From positions 1 to 5,404 of the forward strand of contig CAMBEY010000208.1 of the NCBI GenBank assembly GCA_945865705.1: a stretch of DNA of 5,404 nucleotides. Direction: 5' to 3'. Each line of letters opens with the position of its first letter. The stretch's first letter is position 1. The DNA comes from Candidatus Sulfopaludibacter sp. SbA3. GTDB taxonomy: Bacteria; Acidobacteriota; Terriglobia; 2-12-FULL-54-10. Under the pieces are notes generated by a model. The model was not told the origin of the DNA. It made no database searches and saw only the letters and a list, made by a program, of their open reading frames with translations. The position numbers and the translations under genes are program-made. Below, in pieces: positions 1 to 5,305 of the stretch.

Positions 1-369
1 ATCTGCGTCCGGTCCGGACATGAGATTCATTCCAACAACCAAACCAACAGGCTGGATGATGTACCGTTTCTCGCCGTCCGCGTAGTGCAGCAGTGCGATG
101 CGCGCCGAGCGGTTCGGATCGTACTCGATTGTGGCTACCTTGGCCGGAATGCCGGTCTTGTCGCGTTTGAAATCAATGATGCGATACTGGCGCTTGTGTC
201 CGCCGCCGTGATGCCGTACTGCGATGCGGCCTGCGGAATTACGACCGCCGGTTCGCTTGCGTGGCTCCACCAAGGACTTCAGAGGCGTCTGCTGGGTGAT
301 CTCAGTGCGGTCGAGTGAGGTCGCAAATCGCCGAGTCGGCGTAGTGGGCTTGTATGTCTTGATCGCCAT
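1..369 (-). CDS. rplB: 50S ribosomal protein L2, N-terminal part, cut by the window edge
   Basis: L2 is a core 23S rRNA-binding protein of the large subunit, needed for subunit association and the peptidyl-transferase region. Only the first 123 codons are in the window (the family is usually about 275 residues), so the C-terminal domain is missing because of the edge, not because the gene is broken. The start is the ATG at 369, giving MAIKTYKPTTPTRRFATS. Family hallmarks follow: a basic stretch rich in G, R and H at residues 41-60 (GGRNSAGR, then RHHGGGHKR), RIIDFKRDK at 63-71, and IEYDPNRSARIALL at 81-94, all within the N-terminal OB-fold RNA-binding domain. It follows rplW with an 81-base spacer. 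An AGG about 9 bases before the ATG may serve as ribosome binding site; a second AGG lies too close to the start to function. The identification is secure. Confidence 0.97.
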   Translation of the reverse strand, partial: MAIKTYKPTTPTRRFATSLDRTEITQQTPLKSLVEPRKRTGGRNSAGRIAVRHHGGGHKRQYRIIDFKRDKTGIPAKVATIEYDPNRSARIALLHYADGEKRYIIQPVGLVVGMNLMSGPDAD

Positions 370-450
370 GGCCTAATGCCTGTCTCTTCCCTTATAAGTG
401 GTCTTACCAGTAACCCGCTCTCATTTCACGGGGGGCCGCTGCATATGCCT

Positions 451-741
451 TTATAGTTTCTCGGCGTACTCGATCATCTTTTCGCCGGCCACCAACTTCA
501 CGAAGGCTTTCTTCCAATCCTTCTGGTAGCCAATTAATCGTCCGCGGCGCCGCTCTTTGCCGGGGAAGTTGGCGGTTCGCACCGACTCAACTTTCACCTT
601 GAATAACTGCTGCACGGCTTCTTTGATCTCTGTCTTGGTGGCGTCCGGATGCACCTCAAAACAAAGAGTGCGCTGTTCGTCCTTCGCCGCCAAACCCTTC
701 TCGGTGATGATGGGACGCGTAACTATCTGATAGAGGTTCAC
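451..741 (-). CDS. rplW: 50S ribosomal protein L23
   Basis: L23 is a small 23S rRNA-binding protein at the exit of the nascent-peptide tunnel, where it is known as a docking site for trigger factor and SRP. The product is 96 residues, the normal bacterial size. Motifs visible are RPIITEK (9-15), FEVHPDATKTEIKEAV (28-43), and a C-terminal GYQKDWKKAFVKL (71-83) that matches the family signature region. The basic loop KERRRGR (62-68) corresponds to the rRNA-contacting loop. The start is GTG at 741, and its GTGA overlaps the TGA stop of rplD by four bases, so translational coupling is likely. A strong Shine-Dalgarno sequence inside the end of rplD supports this start. The stop is TAA. This is the only overlapping gene pair in the window. 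Confidence 0.97.
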   Translation of the reverse strand: MNLYQIVTRPIITEKGLAAKDEQRTLCFEVHPDATKTEIKEAVQQLFKVKVESVRTANFPGKERRRGRLIGYQKDWKKAFVKLVAGEKMIEYAEKL

Positions 742-1364
742 GGCTGGAGTACCTCCTGCAGTTTCTCGATGGCGGGGCGGGAGATGAGCATCCGCTTGTA
801 CTTCAGAACGTGATAGGGATGCAGGTCGCGGTTGGTCTGCAACTCCACGCCAGCCAGGTTGCGGCTCGACAACACCAGATTGCCGTTACCTTGCTGATCG
901 ACCAGCAGTACGGATCGCAATGCGCCCATCTTGTTCAACGTTTCGCGCAGCGCCTTGGTCTTTCCAGTCACCTGAGAGAAATCTTCCACAACGGTAATGG
1001 CCTGGTCCTTAAGCTTGGCCGAGAGCGCCGAGCGCAGTGCGCCGAGCAGCATCTTCTTCGGCAACTTGTAGGCATAGGAGCGCGGTTGCGGTCCGTGGAC
1101 CGTGCCGCCGTGCCGCCACAGAGGCGAACGGATGCTGCCGATACGAGCGCGGCCCGTGCCCTTCTGCTTCCATAACTTGCGACCGCTTCCGGACACTTCG
1201 CCGCGGCCCTTGGTCGCATGAGTTCCCGAGCGCTGGCTGGCCATGAAGCTGCGTACCGCCTCGTGCAGCAGAGTGTGATTGATCTCTGCTCCAAAAACGG
1301 CGTCCGACAGCTCAATGGTGCCGACCGGGACATTTCTTAAGTTTCTAACTTCAACGCTAGGCAT
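738..1364 (-). CDS. rplD: 50S ribosomal protein L4
   Basis: L4 binds 23S rRNA, and its extended loop reaches into the peptide exit tunnel, where known macrolide-resistance changes map. The product is 208 residues, close to the usual 200-210. The conserved loop is clear: ATKGRGEVSGSGRK (50-63), then KQKGTGRARIGSIRSPLWRHGG (66-87), followed by GPQPRSYAYKLPKK (91-104). The ATG at 1364 gives MPSVEVRNLRNVPVG. The ribosome binding site is weak (AGGGA about 8 bases upstream). In E. coli, L4 also represses its own S10 operon through a leader hairpin. No equivalent leader is obvious here, since only 55 bases separate tuf from rpsJ. Its stop TGA overlaps the rplW start. A 97-base spacer separates it from rplC. 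Confidence 0.97.
   Translation of the reverse strand: MPSVEVRNLRNVPVGTIELSDAVFGAEINHTLLHEAVRSFMASQRSGTHATKGRGEVSGSGRKLWKQKGTGRARIGSIRSPLWRHGGTVHGPQPRSYAYKLPKKMLLGALRSALSAKLKDQAITVVEDFSQVTGKTKALRETLNKMGALRSVLLVDQQGNGNLVLSSRNLAGVELQTNRDLHPYHVLKYKRMLISRPAIEKLQEVLQP
751..757 (-). promoter_or_regulatory. strong Shine-Dalgarno for rplW inside rplD
   Basis: On the minus strand this reads AGGAGGT, a near-perfect anti-16S match, with 9 bases between it and the GTG start of rplW at 741. It lies within the last codons of rplD. It is the strongest ribosome binding site in the window and decides the GTG start over any internal ATG. With the four-base overlap it suggests that L23 is translated both by re-initiating ribosomes and by direct loading. 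Confidence 0.85.
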
Positions 1365-1378
1365 GTTGCGAATCCCTG

Positions 1379-1394
1379 AATTCCAGACTTCTGA
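1379..1394 (-). repeat. 16-base motif ahead of rplD, also found ahead of rplC
   Basis: On the minus strand this reads TCAGAAGTCTGGAATT and lies 14 bases upstream of the rplD ATG. The same sequence with one substitution (TCAGTAGTCTGGAATT) lies 13 bases upstream of rplC. The core contains the imperfect palindrome CAGA-AG-TCTG. The repetition at the same distance from two start codons is seen directly. Whether it is an operator, a translation enhancer or a relic of a spacer duplication is unknown. Confidence 0.6.
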
Positions 1395-1461
1395 ATCCCA
1401 AACTTATCTTCTACAAAGTCAGCTGCAAATCGGTCCACAAACTCGGACTGCAAAACTGAAA

Positions 1462-2100
1462 CTATTTATTGATCTTGCGAATCACCAAGTACCCACCGTT
1501 GGGCCCTGGAATGGATCCCTTGACCCAAATCTGATTCTCTTCCGCGTCGATTTTCACGATCTCCAGGTTGCGCACCGTAACCCGCGCCACACCCATGTGG
1601 CCAGCGGCCCGCACACCTTTCAGAACGCGCGACGGCCACGCCGAAGATCCAATCGAACCAGGCGCGCGATGGAACATCGAACCGTGCGATGCCGCGCCGC
1701 CCGCAAAGTGATGGCGCTTCATCAGGCCAGCGAACCCGCGGCCCTTGCTGGTGGCAACTACATTTACTTTTTCTTTGGGGGAAAACATGGAGACGTTCAC
1801 GGCATCGCCCGGCTTGGTTTGCTCAGAGCCCGCTTCGACCGGAACTTCGCGGACAAAACGAGCAGGCGCTACACCCGCCTGCTTAAAGTGTCCCAGGGTG
1901 GGCTTGCCGGCATGACGCATGCGGCGCGACTCAACCAACGCGATCTGCGCCGACTCATACCCATCCACAGCCGCGGTCTTGCGCTGCACCACTACGCACG
2001 GGCCAGCCTGCAACACCGTTACCGGAACGACGGCGCCGTCCGTGGTGAATATCTGGGTCATCCCAAGTTTTTTACCGAGTATCCCGCTAACCATATTCAT
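1462..2100 (-). CDS. rplC: 50S ribosomal protein L3
   Basis: L3 is an early-assembly 23S rRNA-binding protein whose long loop reaches the peptidyl-transferase centre. The product is 212 residues, normal for bacteria. The N-terminus SGILGKKLGMTQIF (5-18) is typical, and the full L3 signature is present from F106 to R129 (F, six residues, N, then A-x-S-x-GRG-x2-G-x3-R). The central loop HRAPGSIGSSAWPSR (144-158) lacks the glutamine that PrmB methylates in E. coli (there GSIGQNQ), as in many non-proteobacterial L3s. The ATG at 2100 is used here, but a second ATG two codons in (2094) has a slightly better-placed GGGA upstream, so the true start may be MVSGILGKK. The stop is TAG. Spacers on both sides are unusually long for the S10 operon. 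Confidence 0.97.
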   Translation of the reverse strand: MNMVSGILGKKLGMTQIFTTDGAVVPVTVLQAGPCVVVQRKTAAVDGYESAQIALVESRRMRHAGKPTLGHFKQAGVAPARFVREVPVEAGSEQTKPGDAVNVSMFSPKEKVNVVATSKGRGFAGLMKRHHFAGGAASHGSMFHRAPGSIGSSAWPSRVLKGVRAAGHMGVARVTVRNLEIVKIDAEENQIWVKGSIPGPNGGYLVIRKINK

Positions 2101-2113
2101 CCCGTCTTGCTAA

Positions 2114-2129
2114 AATTCCAGACTACTGA
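2114..2129 (-). repeat. 16-base motif ahead of rplC, paired with the one ahead of rplD
   Basis: On the minus strand this reads TCAGTAGTCTGGAATT, 15 of 16 bases identical to the motif upstream of rplD, and it lies 13 bases before the rplC ATG. No copy is visible before rpsJ, rplW, rplB or tuf. rplC has no good Shine-Dalgarno, so the motif occupies the place where an initiation signal or a translational operator would act. The function is unknown. Confidence 0.6.
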
Positions 2130-2161
2130 CTAACTCTCACCGACTCTCACTGGTCACCGCT

Positions 2162-2180
2162 AAATCGCCATCGGCGATTT
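2162..2180 (-). other. 8-bp hairpin in the rpsJ-rplC spacer
   Basis: AAATCGCC and GGCGATTT form a perfect 8-bp stem around a three-base loop. No T-run follows on either strand, so it is not an intrinsic terminator. In the mRNA it would sit between the tandem GC-rich duplication and the rplC start region. It could act as an mRNA stability or processing element (inference). Confidence 0.6.
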
Positions 2181-2182
2181 TG

Positions 2183-2219
2183 CGCACGCCGGCCGCAGGT
2201 GCCGCACGCCGGCCGCAGG
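2183..2219 (-). repeat. tandem 17-bp GC-rich duplication just after the rpsJ stop
   Basis: The 17-mer CGCACGCCGGCCGCAGG (plus strand) occurs at 2183-2199 and again, identical, at 2203-2219, a period of 20 bases. Each copy contains the overlapping palindromes GCCGGC and CGGCCG. The array begins two bases after the S10 stop codon and is followed by the 8-bp hairpin, so the 121-base rpsJ-rplC spacer is largely structured repeat sequence. Confidence 0.8.
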
Positions 2220-2221
2220 AC

Positions 2222-2548
2222 CTATTTGTGCTCTTTGCCGAAGGCTTTAATTTCCACGTCCACGCCTGCGGGCAGGTCCAGCTTCATCAGCGCATCCACT
2301 GTCTGCGGCGTCGGCTCAAGAATATCCACCAGCCGCTTGTGCGTGCGAATCTCAAACTGCTCACGCGCCTTCTTGTCCACATGCGGCGATGTCAACGTCG
2401 TGTATTTATTGATCACCGTCGGAAGCGGAATCGGCCCGGCAATCTGCGCGCCGGTCCGCTTAGCAGTTTCCACAATCTCGGCCGTGGACTGATCCAGAAT
2501 CCGATGATCGAAAGCTTTTAGTCGAATGCGAATGCGTTCCCGCACCAT
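2222..2548 (-). CDS. rpsJ: 30S ribosomal protein S10 (NusE)
   Basis: S10 is a head protein of the small subunit. In bacteria it doubles as NusE, the partner of NusB in transcription antitermination and of NusG in coupling. The product is 108 residues, a few longer than the 103 of E. coli, with the excess at the C-terminus (IKAFGKEHK). The family signature is clear: AKRTG followed by GPIPLPT at 38-44, then TSPHVDKKAREQFEIRTHKRLVDI, the conserved segment carrying the loop that reaches the tRNA region. The ATG at 2548 is preceded by GAGAAGG, a good ribosome binding site with short spacing. It is the first gene of the S10 operon and follows tuf after 55 bases with no visible terminator, so co-transcription with tuf is likely. 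The stop is TAG. Confidence 0.97.
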   Translation of the reverse strand: MVRERIRIRLKAFDHRILDQSTAEIVETAKRTGAQIAGPIPLPTVINKYTTLTSPHVDKKAREQFEIRTHKRLVDILEPTPQTVDALMKLDLPAGVDVEIKAFGKEHK

Positions 2549-2603
2549 ATTTCCTTCTCTCTAATATCCGTTTCTTACCTGCGGACTTATCTACTTGCTG
2601 CTG

Positions 2604-3791
<1,188 letters not shown>

Positions 3792-4021
3792 CGCTGCTGC
3801 TCCCGTACTTGGAATTGGTGAAGCACTTACTGCAAGTTCGTTAAATCTCGTCAACGCCCAGTTAAATCAATAGACAACAAATTGGGGCAAAAGATCCCCC
3901 CGAGCCGCTGAACTTACGTAGAGCCAAATCAGCGTCTCGCAATGGAAAACCGTGGGAACCCTTTGTGGGGAAACTCCGGCTTGCTGCTGGGCCATTTTAA
4001 TACTGGCAATACTTGCAATGC
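3792..4021 (-). other. 230-base tRNA-Tyr to tuf spacer / tuf leader
   Basis: There is no gene here. If tRNA-Tyr and tuf are co-transcribed, this is the tuf mRNA leader left after tRNA processing. Two possible stems are visible: CGCTGA with TCAGCG (3906-3911 and 3929-3934), and a weak GGGG/CCCC stem (3884-3887 and 3896-3899) followed on the minus strand by AATTTGTTGTC. The second resembles a terminator or attenuator but has only four base pairs and a broken U-tract. I found no convincing -35/-10 pair, so a private tuf promoter is not supported. Confidence 0.45.
3800..3804 (-). promoter_or_regulatory. Shine-Dalgarno for tuf
   Basis: GGGAG on the minus strand lies 8 bases before the ATG at 3791. 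It favours this start over the in-frame TTG at 3854, which would add 21 residues without homology to EF-Tu. Confidence 0.7.
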
Positions 4022-4110
4022 TGGTGGACAGGGGAGGATTCGAACCTCCGTAGCCCGCAAGGGGCGGCAGATTTACAGTCTGCTGCCATTAGCCGCTCGG
4101 CCACCTGTCC
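4022..4110 (-). tRNA. tRNA-Tyr (anticodon GTA)
   Basis: This is a class II tRNA. The acceptor stem is GGACAGG paired with CCTGTCC, with discriminator A and an encoded CCA. The anticodon arm is GCAGA-CTGTAAA-TCTGC, giving GTA. A 17-base long variable arm with a GCCC/GGGC stem is followed by a T arm GGAGG-TTCGAAT-CCTCC. Its length is 89 bases with CCA. It is the last tRNA before tuf and is separated from the other three by a long gap, so it may be expressed from a different promoter. Confidence 0.97.
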
Positions 4111-4523
4111 GAGTCGCGCGAACCGCCGGTTGCCTGCCGGGAATCAGCTTTTCCTATTGAATGCGGAGAGCGTCAGGTGATGCCTGCCATTCTCCAGCTG
4201 CTTCCCTTTTCCTCAGAGGCAGGGCTGTAGTTGCGGTTCCGCGCCTAGCTTTTAAAAAAATTCCTCCTACTTAAATACACCCACGAAAGCGAGGACTGCC
4301 GTGGAAAAACTTTTATTACGCGGGCGCCGAGACCACCCGACCCAAAACTTTTCAAATCCTAGAGAGCCTCACCAAACCCCGATGGATGTTACTCCAAATG
4401 CGGAGTTGCTTGGCCCGCTCTCCGTGTTGCAAATTAAACTAATGCCGCAACCTTCTAACTATACACTAGAAAACCAATTCTGGCCACCGGCTAAAATAAA
4501 TTATTTTGATGGGCCATAAATTC
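4111..4523. other. 413-base gap between tRNA-Gly and tRNA-Tyr, no gene recognised
   Basis: The other tRNA spacers here are 37 and 81 bases, so this gap stands out; parts are AT-rich. Visible items on the minus strand: a -10-like TATAGT (4458-4463) without a good -35; CCTGCC/GGCAGG pairing across 35-40 bases (4183-4188 with 4218-4223); an orphan Shine-Dalgarno-like AGGAGGAA followed by seven T (4254-4260) with no start codon behind it; and a small palindrome AACCG-C-CGGTT (4121-4131) close to tRNA-Tyr. A 72-codon open frame on the plus strand (4301-4519, GTG start) has a GAGGA in front but resembles nothing I know. A small RNA, a decayed gene or a separate tRNA-Tyr/tuf promoter region are all possible. 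Confidence 0.4.
4481..4516 (-). terminator. nested inverted repeat just after tRNA-Gly, possible terminator or processing site
   Basis: Outer arms TGGCC (4481-4485) and GGCCA (4512-4516) enclose a perfect AT palindrome, AAAATAA-A-TTATTTT (4493-4507). It starts 8 bases beyond the CCA end of tRNA-Gly. On the minus strand it is followed by GAATTGGTTTTCTAG, only moderately T-rich. It may end part of the tRNA transcript or mark a processing site. The AT-rich stem makes strong termination doubtful. Confidence 0.3.
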
Positions 4524-4598
4524 TGGAGCGGGAGACGGGGATCGAACCCGCGACCAACAGCTTGGAAGGCTGTGACTCTACCACTGAGTTACTCCCGC
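4524..4598 (-). tRNA. tRNA-Gly (anticodon TCC)
   Basis: The acceptor stem is GCGGGAG/CTCCCGC, with discriminator T and encoded CCA. The anticodon arm is ACAGC-CTTCCAA-GCTGT, giving TCC. The T arm is GCGGG-TTCGATC-CCCGT, closed by one G-T pair. Its length is 75 bases with CCA, the same as the glycine tRNA ahead of tufB in E. coli. It decodes GGA and GGG. Confidence 0.97.
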
Positions 4599-4679
4599 CT
4601 CTCCCTCACCACCAACGCCACCAACACCTGTAAACAGGCCGCTTCTGCGCGTTAGCGTCCGCTCCCAAAACCGATATAC

Positions 4680-4755
4680 TGGAGCCGTTGACCGGGATCG
4701 AACCGGTGACCTCGTCCTTACCAAGGACGTGCTCTACCAACTGAGCTACAACGGC
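4680..4755 (-). tRNA. tRNA-Thr (anticodon GGT)
   Basis: The acceptor stem is GCCGTTG/CAACGGC, with discriminator T and encoded CCA. The anticodon arm is CGTCC-TTGGTAA-GGACG, giving GGT, which reads ACC and ACT. The T arm is ACCGG-TTCGATC-CCGGT. Its length is 76 bases. It lies 81 bases before tRNA-Gly and 37 bases after tRNA-Thr(TGT). Confidence 0.97.
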
Positions 4756-4792
4756 CGATGCCCGCGCCCGCACTTTGGCTCGCTCGAATCTC

Positions 4793-4868
4793 TGGAGCTG
4801 GCGGAGGGATTTGAACCCCCGACCCTCTGATTACAAATCAGATGCTCTACCAACTGAGCTACGCCAGC
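4793..4868 (-). tRNA. tRNA-Thr (anticodon TGT)
   Basis: The acceptor stem is GCTGGCG/CGCCAGC, with discriminator T and encoded CCA. The anticodon arm is TCTGA-TTTGTAA-TCAGA, giving TGT, which reads ACA and ACG. The T arm is GGGGG-TTCAAAT-CCCTC with one G-T pair. Its length is 76 bases. It is the first gene of the cluster, beginning about 10 bases after the predicted transcription start. Confidence 0.97.
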
Positions 4869-4884
4869 GAGTGGCAAACTTCAG

Positions 4885-4912
4885 AGTATATCAGAATTAT
4901 TTCTTTCTGCAA
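4885..4912 (-). promoter_or_regulatory. sigma70-type promoter of the tRNA cluster
   Basis: On the minus strand, TTGCAG (-35, plus coordinates 4907-4912) is followed after 16 bases by TATACT (-10, 4885-4890). The -10 box differs from TATAAT at one position. Transcription would start near 4878, about 10 bases before the first tRNA, a short leader typical of tRNA operons. With no strong terminator seen downstream, it may feed tRNAs, tuf and even the S10 genes. A small hairpin, TTTCC-CGGCC-GGAAA (4922-4936), sits just upstream of the -35. Confidence 0.7.
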
Positions 4913-4981
4913 CCAGCGGACTTTCCCGGCCGGAAATTTCGCTGTAAGATTGCCTCCATTCCCCCACACCATGGGCAGGAC

Positions 4982-5107
4982 AACTTTGCGGTTTTTGCGG
5001 AAGAATTGGCGGTTGCGGAATCCGCGGTTTGCGCGGAATTTGCGGTTCTGACCAAAGTGCAAACGTTCACGGTTCTGACCACTCTGACCAAATTGACAAA
5101 CTGGGGG
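4982..5107. repeat. degenerate 9-bp tandem repeat array, left block
   Basis: Cut into nines from 4982, the sequence falls into about 14 related units, for example aactttgcg, gtttttgcg, gcggttgcg, gaatccgcg, gtttgcgcg, gaatttgcg, gttctgacc, acgttcacg, gttctgacc, actctgacc, aaattgaca. The first half is built on an xxxttgcg theme and the second on xxxctgacc, in the same phase. The right part lies inside the left arm of the large inverted repeat. Because the unit is a multiple of three, long open frames appear on both strands, but none resembles a known protein and I treat the array as non-coding. Confidence 0.75.
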
Positions 5108-5130
5108 GTTGGGGATTCGGGGGTGGGGGT
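5032..5130 (+). repeat. left arm of a perfect 99-bp inverted repeat
   Basis: Every base of 5032-5130 pairs with 5306-5404 (positions sum to 10436) with no mismatch that I could find on full reading. The inner boundary is sharp: 5131 and 5305 do not pair. The outer boundary cannot be seen because the right arm reaches the window end. The arm contains six 9-bp units and a G-rich tract. The loop between the arms is 175 bases. Confidence 0.93.
5103..5129 (+). other. G-quadruplex motif, plus strand
   Basis: There are four G-runs of 6, 4, 5 and 5 separated by TT, ATTC and T, an intramolecular quadruplex pattern able to form four stacked tetrads. It is the innermost part of the left arm, directly beside the loop. 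Folding is predicted from the pattern only. Confidence 0.75.
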
Positions 5131-5132
5131 TT

Positions 5133-5161
5133 GGCGGGAACTTCCGATCAGCTTTCCCGCC
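5133..5161. other. 8-bp hairpin at the start of the loop
   Basis: GGCGGGAA (5133-5140) and TTCCCGCC (5154-5161) form a perfect stem around 13 bases. It lies three bases inside the loop, next to the G-rich tract, and would stack near the base of the larger cruciform if that forms. It has no T-tract, so it is not a terminator. Confidence 0.6.
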
Positions 5162-5182
5162 GCTGCGCACCCATCTCGCACG

Positions 5183-5272
5183 TCAAATGATCCAAATCGA
5201 CCAACCTGACCACTCTGCCCACAAACTCCAAATCATCCAAATTTTCCAAATTACCCAAATTGACCAACCTGA
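5183..5272. repeat. 9-bp minisatellite array in the loop, consensus CCAAATTGA
   Basis: There are ten consecutive 9-base units without gaps: tcaaatgat, ccaaatcga, ccaacctga, ccactctgc, ccacaaact, ccaaatcat, ccaaatttt, ccaaattac, ccaaattga, ccaacctga. Nine of ten begin CCA. The units resemble those of the left arm in the same orientation; the 12-mer ctgaccactctg occurs in both (5075-5086 and 5206-5217). The array ends at caagattcg. No function is recognised. Confidence 0.85.
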
Positions 5273-5305
5273 CAAGATTCGCGGCAGCGTCGGAATTTGC
5301 CGGCC

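Noticed and set aside
1279..2133. 284-codon open frame on the plus strand across rplD-rplC
   Set aside because: It lies antisense to two certain ribosomal protein genes, and its product is rich in R and H and resembles no family.
3792..3854. 21-codon N-terminal extension of EF-Tu from a TTG
   Set aside because: It has no similarity to EF-Tu. The conserved start MAKEKFDRSKPH at 3791 has its own GGGAG 8 bases upstream.
3884..3899. Intrinsic terminator ahead of tuf
   Set aside because: It has only a 4-bp GC stem with an 8-base loop and an interrupted T-tract, too weak to call.
4183..4223. Possible SRP (4.5S) RNA because the minus strand reads GGGAAGCAGC
   Set aside because: The paired GGTCAGG strand and the CCGGAAGG tetraloop context of the SRP helix are missing. 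Only a short resemblance remains.
4301..4519. 72-codon plus-strand frame with GTG start and GAGGA upstream
   Set aside because: It has no family resemblance, lies between minus-strand tRNAs and ends in the AT palindrome. I mention it only as a possibility in the gap description.
4859..5181. Two overlapping minus-strand frames with x-G-Q and x-R-x tripeptides
   Set aside because: They run into the tRNA promoter and the tRNA-Thr gene or stop just short of it. They are open because of the 9-bp repeats and have no known relative. They are kept only as a test within the repeat finding.
4775..5209. 144-codon plus-strand frame
   Set aside because: It begins inside the spacer and runs through tRNA-Thr(TGT) and the 9-bp repeats. 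It is open because the repeat period is a multiple of three.
5183..5272. CRISPR array
   Set aside because: The units are 9 bases, contiguous and degenerate, with no unique spacers and no cas genes.
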